From contig JAOACZ010000086.1 of assembly GCA_026417575.1 (NCBI GenBank), positions 1-39,641 of the forward strand: a DNA stretch of 39,641 nucleotides. The letters run 5' to 3'. Positions within the stretch are counted from its first letter, which is position 1; each line of letters opens with the position of its first letter. A model generated the notes under the pieces. The model saw only the letters and a program-made list of their open reading frames with translations. It ran no database searches and was not told where the DNA came from. Below are positions 35,201-39,641 of the stretch, in pieces. The position numbers were made by a program, and so were the translations under genes. Source of the stretch: a bacterium (lineage in GTDB: Bacteria > Auribacterota > UBA3054 > JAPLST01).

Positions 35201-36212
35201 GGCACCGCGAGTAAGCGTAGTGTTGCCGTGTTACAATGCCGCACGCACAATAGGCCGGGCGCTCGATTCACTGTTGGCACAGACGTACGCGGCATTTGAA
35301 GTAGTTGTGATTGATGATGGATCAAGGGATGGAAGTAGCAGATTGGTGGCGAGATGCGCGCAGCGTGATGAGCGAGTGCGACTCATCAGGCAGAAGCACG
35401 CTGGCATTGTCGCGGCGTTGAACCAAGGCCTTGCAGTGGCACGCGGCTCACTTATCGCCCGGATGGATGCGGATGATGTGGCATTGCCAGAACGGCTGGC
35501 GCGACAAGTCGGGTTCTTGGAAGATCATCCGGAGATAGGAGTGGTTAGTTGTGAAGTTCGGCTTGTGGGGAGGAACCCAGCCGAAGGCTATGCCAGTTAC
35601 GTGCGATGGGTAAACGGGCTGCATGCGCCAGAAGAGATAGCTCTGCAAAGGTTCCGGGAGTCCCCCTTGGTTCATCCGGCGGTAATGTACCGGCGCGAGC
35701 TGGTAGAGCGTTACGGAGGGTACTGCGCAGGTGACTTTCCCGAGGATTACGAGCTATGGCTACGATGGCTGGAAGCGGGGGTGCGGATGATGACGCTGCC
35801 GGAGGTGCTGATGGAATGGCATGATCACGAGGGGCGTTTATCGCGCACGCACACGCGGTATCGGCGCGAGGCATTTTATTGCGTGAAAGCGGACTACCTG
35901 GCGCGGTGGTTGGCGCGACACAATCCGCACCATCCGGCGGTCGTCATTGGCGGGGCCGGGCGGCTGACGCGTCGGCGTGCAGAACTGCTGCAAGCGCGCG
36001 GGGTGGTGATTGTAGCCTACGCTGATGTGGATCGGCGAAAGGTGGGGCGGATATACCATGGCGCGCCGGTGATTCACATTGACGAGATCCCCGGGCCCGA
36101 ATCATGTTTCCTGCTGCCGTATGTGGGTGCACGTGGTGCGGCTGAAGCGTGGCAAGCGTTTCTGGAGCGCAGAGGATTTATTGCCGGCAAGTCTTACCTG
36201 CTGGCAGCGTGA
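35184..36212 (+). CDS. GT2 glycosyltransferase fused to a PglD-N-like Rossmann domain
   Basis: 342 residues from GTG 35184; GTG 35193 is an alternative and neither has a good ribosome site. The GT-A domain of family 2 occupies about 1-235: V-S-V-V-L-P-C-Y-N-A, V-V-V-I-D-D-G-S, R-M-D-A-D-D (metal site) and P-E-D-Y-E-L-W-L-R. A second domain (about 250-342) has V-V-I-G-G-A-G-R, then A-D-V-D-R-R-K-V-G-R, and G-A-P-V-I-H-I-D-E-I-P. This pattern is that of the nucleotide-sugar or CoA-binding N domain of PglD-type acyltransferases. There are no membrane helices. It is likely to add a sugar to a surface glycan. Its end overlaps the convergent lipoprotein gene by 19 bases. Confidence 0.85.
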   Translation: MFRVDKAPRVSVVLPCYNAARTIGRALDSLLAQTYAAFEVVVIDDGSRDGSSRLVARCAQRDERVRLIRQKHAGIVAALNQGLAVARGSLIARMDADDVALPERLARQVGFLEDHPEIGVVSCEVRLVGRNPAEGYASYVRWVNGLHAPEEIALQRFRESPLVHPAVMYRRELVERYGGYCAGDFPEDYELWLRWLEAGVRMMTLPEVLMEWHDHEGRLSRTHTRYRREAFYCVKADYLARWLARHNPHHPAVVIGGAGRLTRRRAELLQARGVVIVAYADVDRRKVGRIYHGAPVIHIDEIPGPESCFLLPYVGARGAAEAWQAFLERRGFIAGKSYLLAA

Positions 36213-37549
36213 GGAAGAGACCGGCTAGACTCCGTGGTCCAGTGAGCGGTGCGCACGTCCTGTAAATGGCGTAAGGTTTCCTGGCGATTAATGAGTAGCT
36301 TGCCGACGGTCCAGTACTGTTCCCACGCACTGAACTGCTGTGGGGAGAGCGGGGTTAGCTCACTATAAAGCGTGACGGCGCTGCGCTGCTGGCGAATGCG
36401 GCGACCATCGTACGGATACAAGCCGTGACGTGGCTCCTTCGGCTCGATCAGGAGTGCACACTGACCATCGTCAATCATCACCCAGCCGGAAGCATGCGAA
36501 TTAGGAGGAAGCAGAAAACGGCGCGGGGCGGCTGCGTGCACACGCAGGCCAAGGCTCCATGAAATCGGATACGCGAGGCTGTTTTTCATGAGAACGGTGG
36601 TGCGAAACGTAGGCGCGCCAGATGCCAACGCGAAGGTGCGCAAGAGGCGCACGCCATGGACAGGATCAGGTGGCGAAAGTAAGCGGAGCGTCCCGTTGCT
36701 GTCGAGCCGCCATTTCCAGAGCGTGCGGTGCAGGAAATCAAGGGGGCTGAGTAGGCGTTCACGGGGGTGAAGCTCGAGTATTGCAGGAGCGGTGAGTAAG
36801 TTGTGTTCGCGTGACGGCCCACAGTGTACGATGGCGCCACCACGAAGAGAAACGATGACACACAGGTACTCGTTACTTAGTCCAAGGCACGAGTGATGGC
36901 GTGGGTCGTAATAGGGGAACAATACGGTGCCAGAAGGAAGGTATACAGCACCGCGGAGTTCGCTTGACGGAGCAGCCAATGTTTCGGCGAATGCGTGGCG
37001 GCCAGTGCGGAGGGAACGACGGAGGCCCGGGAGACCAATGATGCGCGGGAGCAAAATGTCAGTATGCACCCCGGGAGGTGCAGCAATGCGCAAGAGCAAG
37101 TGATGCACCGCAGGAATCTCTACATTGCAATACTGTGGGCTCAAGCCGCGGCGTAGGCGTGCTGACCACACCGTGAGACCATCGCGCTGTAGCTCAACGT
37201 AGGCCGTACCATTTGAGTCAGGTGAGGAATCATCCACACCTACAAGGAACTCGATGCGCAGACCGTACCCGCCTAGCGTGAATACCAACACATTTGTCCC
37301 TGCAAATCCTAGCCCCTCGCTGAAGGAAAGACCCGAGACGGATAGAGGCGTGCGGGCGGCACTTTGGTTCACATAAGGTACACGGAGTTGCCGGGACGTG
37401 GCGGCCACCACGGGCGCGTCATCCATCGCCAGCCACACAGGGTTGACGAAAGAAACATATTCGCGTTCACCCGTAGCCGTGCGCAGGGCCTGGCAGCCCG
37501 CCAGCCAGACAAGCGAGCTTACGCCCAGGCACCATGTCAGCAGCTTCAT
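36194..37549 (-). CDS. Lipoprotein with NPCBM carbohydrate-binding domain and beta-sandwich (DUF4380/epimerase-like) domain
   Basis: 451 residues. The signal ends in lipobox L-V-W-L-A-G-C (Cys19). An NPCBM domain (about 50-175) shows L-S-V-S-G-L-S-F-S-E-G-L-G-F, L-G-G-Y-G-L-R-I-E-F-L-V-G-V-D-D and V-E-L-Q-R-D-G-L-T-V-W-S. The second half (about 200-420) is a beta-sandwich with G-G-A-I-V-H-C-G-P-S-R-E-H-N-L-L. It resembles DUF4380/aldose-epimerase-like proteins, with less certainty. It is probably an outer-membrane-anchored sugar-binding protein. It is the last gene of a minus-strand operon; its ATG overlaps the DUF47 stop. Confidence 0.7.
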   Translation of the reverse strand: MKLLTWCLGVSSLVWLAGCQALRTATGEREYVSFVNPVWLAMDDAPVVAATSRQLRVPYVNQSAARTPLSVSGLSFSEGLGFAGTNVLVFTLGGYGLRIEFLVGVDDSSPDSNGTAYVELQRDGLTVWSARLRRGLSPQYCNVEIPAVHHLLLRIAAPPGVHTDILLPRIIGLPGLRRSLRTGRHAFAETLAAPSSELRGAVYLPSGTVLFPYYDPRHHSCLGLSNEYLCVIVSLRGGAIVHCGPSREHNLLTAPAILELHPRERLLSPLDFLHRTLWKWRLDSNGTLRLLSPPDPVHGVRLLRTFALASGAPTFRTTVLMKNSLAYPISWSLGLRVHAAAPRRFLLPPNSHASGWVMIDDGQCALLIEPKEPRHGLYPYDGRRIRQQRSAVTLYSELTPLSPQQFSAWEQYWTVGKLLINRQETLRHLQDVRTAHWTTESSRSLPHAASR

Positions 37550-38220
37550 TCTGTGCTCACAGCTGCGTAAAACTCGGCCGCATTTTCAGCCGCGTCGGCC
37601 ATCTGGCCCATTAACCGTGCGGTCTGAAACAACAGCATGACAGAAATGGGGTCTGAGGAACTTTCATGTTGAAAGAGGGTGCGTAAGAACTGTTCGATGC
37701 AGTGATCCGACTGATTTTCCAGCTGATGAATGTGTTCGAGAACGTCTGGCATCGCGTCGGCTCGGGCGGCCGCTGAGGAAGGACGCTCGTCAGAAGAGAC
37801 AAAGCGCTGCACCGCAACACACAAAGTGGTTACAGTCTGCAAGACACTATGCATGAGGGAACGAAGCGACTCGTGGGCCGCCGGTGGGACACGTGTGTCG
37901 CGCAATGCTAAGAGCTTGGCAATATCCTCGGCACGATCAGCAATACGGTCCTGATAGCGAACGATTTGCAAGACGTCGGTACGGCGTACTGCAGCGAAAA
38001 TGGACTTTGTCAGACCATGGCGGATAGCGAGCTTTATGTGGTCCGCCTGTAATTCAGCTTCGCTAATCCGCTGAGCAAGTTCCTCCATGCGCGCGCGGTC
38101 ACGGGACATCAGCGCATCTACGCATTCAGTGATCAACTCTGTACACAGCCGTGCTTTGCACAAATGCTCGTACAACGGCTCAAATACATTTGGACCGAAA
38201 TCTCCGCCAATGGTTTTCAT
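37546..38220 (-). CDS. DUF47/PhoU-like phosphate-transport accessory protein (TIGR00153 type)
   Basis: 224 residues, all helical. PhoU-like pattern: R-I-S-E-A-E-L-Q-A-D-H-I-K near residue 50, Y-Q-D-R-I-A-D-R-A-E-D-I-A near 90, and E-N-Q-S-D near 175, with repeated acidic/basic metal-cluster positions. Such proteins usually regulate a Pit low-affinity phosphate transporter coded next to them. No pit gene is adjacent here; instead it lies between an epimerase (15 bases upstream) and a lipoprotein (ATGA overlap). Co-regulation is likely but the functional link is unclear. Confidence 0.82.
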   Translation of the reverse strand: MKTIGGDFGPNVFEPLYEHLCKARLCTELITECVDALMSRDRARMEELAQRISEAELQADHIKLAIRHGLTKSIFAAVRRTDVLQIVRYQDRIADRAEDIAKLLALRDTRVPPAAHESLRSLMHSVLQTVTTLCVAVQRFVSSDERPSSAAARADAMPDVLEHIHQLENQSDHCIEQFLRTLFQHESSSDPISVMLLFQTARLMGQMADAAENAAEFYAAVSTE

Positions 38221-38235
38221 AGACAGTTCGACCGT

Positions 38236-39198
38236 TTAAAGATACAAGTGACGGTTTGCCCGCAACCACCCCACAAAGTGGGTGATACCGACTTCGAAAG
38301 GAGTGTGGGGCTCGTACCCCAGTAACGCCCGAGCTTTGGCGATATCGGCGCACGTCATACTGACGTCGCCCGGCTGACGAGGTGCTTCGTGGATAATCGC
38401 TTTTGCACCCACGGCGTGCTCGATTGCCGCAATGAAGTCATTGAGGCTGATGGGGCGATGATTGCCAAGGTTAAAGATCTCGTATCCGAATGGGCGATCG
38501 AGTGCCGCAAGAACACCGGTAACAATATCGTCAATGTAGGTGTAATCGCGCTGGGAAGAACCATCGCCGAAGCGGGTAATGGGGTGGCCGTGCATGATGT
38601 TCCAGGTAAAAAGGAAGGGGGCCATGTCCGGCCGGCCCGCGGGGCCGTAGACAGTAAAGAAACGCAGGCCGGTGCAGGGAAGGCCGTGCAGGTGATGGTA
38701 AGTATAAGCGAGCAATTCACAAGCCTTTTTTGTGGCGGCGTATGGGCTGATGGGTTTGTCCAAGGGCATATCCTCGCGAAACGGGGCAGTCGGCATCTCA
38801 CCGTATACAGACGAGGAAGAGGCATAGACAAAATGCTCTGCCCCGGTCTCAACGGCAAGTTCCAGCAAATGAAGGGTGCCGAGCACGTTAGTTTGTGTGT
38901 ACAGGAGCGGGTCGGCAATACTGGCGCGGACGCCAGCACGTGCGGCAAGGTGACATATTTTTTGACATGCTTCGCGATACATGATGGTGCGCAGGGTATC
39001 AAAATCACGAATATCTGCTTCATACACGCGAAGGCGATCGAACGACTGCTGAAGCGTGGCCACGTTGTGGCGCTTGATGCGGGGAGGATAGTAATCATTG
39101 AAGTCGTCGATAATGATGACCTCATCGCCGCGCGTGAGCAAGGCACGAGCAGTGTGAGAGCCGATAAAGCCGGCGCCGCCTGTGAGGAGAATTTTCAT
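38236..39198 (-). CDS. NAD-dependent nucleotide-sugar epimerase (UDP-glucuronate 4-epimerase-like)
   Basis: 320 residues from ATG 39198 (M-K-I-L-L-T-G-G). The in-frame ATG at 39234 would sit 2 bases from the -10 box and adds 12 atypical residues. It is an extended SDR: G-G-A-G-F-I-G-S cofactor loop, D-D-F-N-D-Y-Y-P, H-L-A-A-R-A-G-V-R, S-S-S-V-Y-G, Y-A-A-T-K catalytic pair, R-F-F-T-V-Y-G-P-A-G-R-P-D-M-A and Q-R-D-Y-T-Y-I-D-D-I. The D-F-N-D-Y-Y-P and G-R-P-D-M-A motifs favour UDP-glucuronate 4-epimerase over GalE. The product UDP-galacturonate would feed surface polysaccharide. First gene of the minus-strand operon. Confidence 0.88.
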   Translation of the reverse strand: MKILLTGGAGFIGSHTARALLTRGDEVIIIDDFNDYYPPRIKRHNVATLQQSFDRLRVYEADIRDFDTLRTIMYREACQKICHLAARAGVRASIADPLLYTQTNVLGTLHLLELAVETGAEHFVYASSSSVYGEMPTAPFREDMPLDKPISPYAATKKACELLAYTYHHLHGLPCTGLRFFTVYGPAGRPDMAPFLFTWNIMHGHPITRFGDGSSQRDYTYIDDIVTGVLAALDRPFGYEIFNLGNHRPISLNDFIAAIEHAVGAKAIIHEAPRQPGDVSMTCADIAKARALLGYEPHTPFEVGITHFVGWLRANRHLYL

Positions 39199-39238
39199 CC
39201 GCCGGGGTTCCGAAGTGGTTGCGCGTGCATGCATGTAG

Positions 39239-39267
39239 TATAACGTTTTTAACAGCAGGTAACAAGG
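39239..39267 (-). promoter_or_regulatory. Promoter of the epimerase operon
   Basis: On the minus strand: TTGTTA, 17-base spacer, TATACT, ending just before ACATGCATGC. The expected transcription start lies inside the first in-frame ATG, which supports the downstream ATG at 39198 as the real start. Confidence 0.55.
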
Positions 39268-39297
39268 GGCAGAGAGGAAAAAGTAAGTGAGCTAGAG

Positions 39298-39313
39298 CAC
39301 ACGTACACGTGTG
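39298..39313. promoter_or_regulatory. Perfect inverted repeat between divergent genes
   Basis: CACACGT and ACGTGTG form perfect 7-base arms around AC. It lies between the epimerase and obg promoters and could be an operator. There is no further evidence. Confidence 0.3.
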
Positions 39314-39465
39314 GTCAGGCTGCTGTGTTGGCTTCAACGAACATGCTGTCCGTGATGTGCAGGTAATAATTTTGGGCAGAAAGTTGGAGGCGTGCCTGCG
39401 CCTAGGATAATGGCGAACTGCGGGATTCCTGCGGCAGCAAGCTGGCTCACCAGGCACGCTTTTGC

Positions 39466-39471
39466 TATCAT
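39466..39471 (+). promoter_or_regulatory. -10 box directly before obg
   Basis: TATCAT ends 5 bases before ATG 39477, the same distance as in the promoter of the amylase cluster. The -35 region is poor. No ribosome-binding site is visible, so a leaderless obg message is possible. Confidence 0.4.
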
Positions 39472-39476
39472 TAAAT

Positions 39477-39641
39477 ATGTTTATTGACACAGCAACGATC
39501 ACCGTGAAAGGCGGTCATGGCGGCCGTGGTTGTGCCAGCTTCCACAGGACACGCTGGAACCGGCACGGGACACCGGATGGCGGCAACGGCGGGAGGGGAG
39601 GGGACGTGATTATCCAAGCCGATCACAATCTTGCGACCTTA
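39477..39641 (+). CDS. obg: Obg-family GTPase, N-terminal 55 residues (3' truncated by window edge)
   Basis: ATG 39477 opens a frame that runs off the end of the window. The visible part is the Obg glycine-rich domain: M-F-I-D-T-A-T-I-T-V-K-G-G-H-G-G-R-G, then C-A-S-F-H-R-T-R, and P-D-G-G-N-G-G-R-G-G-D-V-I, followed by the D-H-N-L-A-T-L strand. The GTPase domain lies outside. Obg is an essential ribosome-associated GTPase in 50S assembly and stress control. Confidence 0.93.
   Translation, partial: MFIDTATITVKGGHGGRGCASFHRTRWNRHGTPDGGNGGRGGDVIIQADHNLATL

Overview
The window looks like chromosomal DNA of an uncultivated Gram-negative bacterium with moderately high GC. Two proteins end in PEP-CTERM/exosortase sorting tails, there is an NPCBM-type lipoprotein, a very large multidomain secreted GH13 enzyme, and a PilB/PilC/PilS/PilR cluster. 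Together these suggest the PVC superphylum (Verrucomicrobiota/Kiritimatiellota-like) or a neighbour. That placement is inference, because the window holds no rRNA or other marker. I saw no tRNA, CRISPR array, IS element or prophage.

Layout. (1) 1-7313, plus: a tightly packed type IV pilus/type II secretion-like operon. It holds the end of an unknown gene, a membrane protein with a degenerate GGDEF-like domain, a stand-alone MshEN-type domain, the PilB/GspE ATPase, the PilC/GspF platform, a PilS-like histidine kinase and a PilR-like sigma-54 activator. (2) 7314-9513, minus: an intact endonuclease/exonuclease/phosphatase-family gene, followed by a badly decayed cardiolipin-synthase/phospholipase-D gene (about 7399-8761). 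The decayed gene is recognised only by joining pieces from two reading frames. (3) 9514-10909: no gene, but two families of degenerate hairpin-forming repeats. (4) 10910-13629, plus: HIT hydrolase, M42 aminopeptidase and DegT-type aminotransferase behind a good sigma-70-like promoter. (5) 13631-15502, minus: a secreted subtilase with a PEP-CTERM tail, convergent with the aminotransferase and one base away. (6) 15880-25602, plus: a promoter, then accB, accC, an AmaP-like membrane protein, a PHP phosphoesterase, grpE, dnaJ, a Gfo/Idh/MocA oxidoreductase, TrpB2, an FMN/Fe-S flavoprotein and a two-domain class II aldolase. (7) 25603-28022: a further copy of the hairpin-doublet repeat, then a minus-strand GH20-type hexosaminidase. 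(8) 28023-36212, plus: an alpha-glucan cluster with a small exported protein of unknown function, a 1612-residue PEP-CTERM alpha-amylase, a cytoplasmic neopullulanase-type GH13 and a two-domain GT2 glycosyltransferase. (9) 36194-39198, minus: nucleotide-sugar epimerase, DUF47/PhoU-like protein and an NPCBM lipoprotein. (10) 39477 to the end: the start of obg.

How it fits together. The left operon is an envelope machine with its own two-component control; pilin, PilT and PilM-Q are not in the window. The right cluster reads as extracellular attack on starch or glycogen by the amylase, then cytoplasmic processing by the neopullulanase, linked to surface glycan work (GT2, epimerase, DegT aminotransferase). 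The centre is housekeeping: fatty-acid initiation and chaperones.

The main unexpected points are the cardiolipin synthase pseudogene, the dispersed 23-bp hairpin-doublet repeat, and several genes whose -10 box sits only 5-8 bases before the start codon (possible leaderless mRNAs). Others are the aldolase with a catalytically dead second domain, and base composition that differs sharply between blocks on the same strand.
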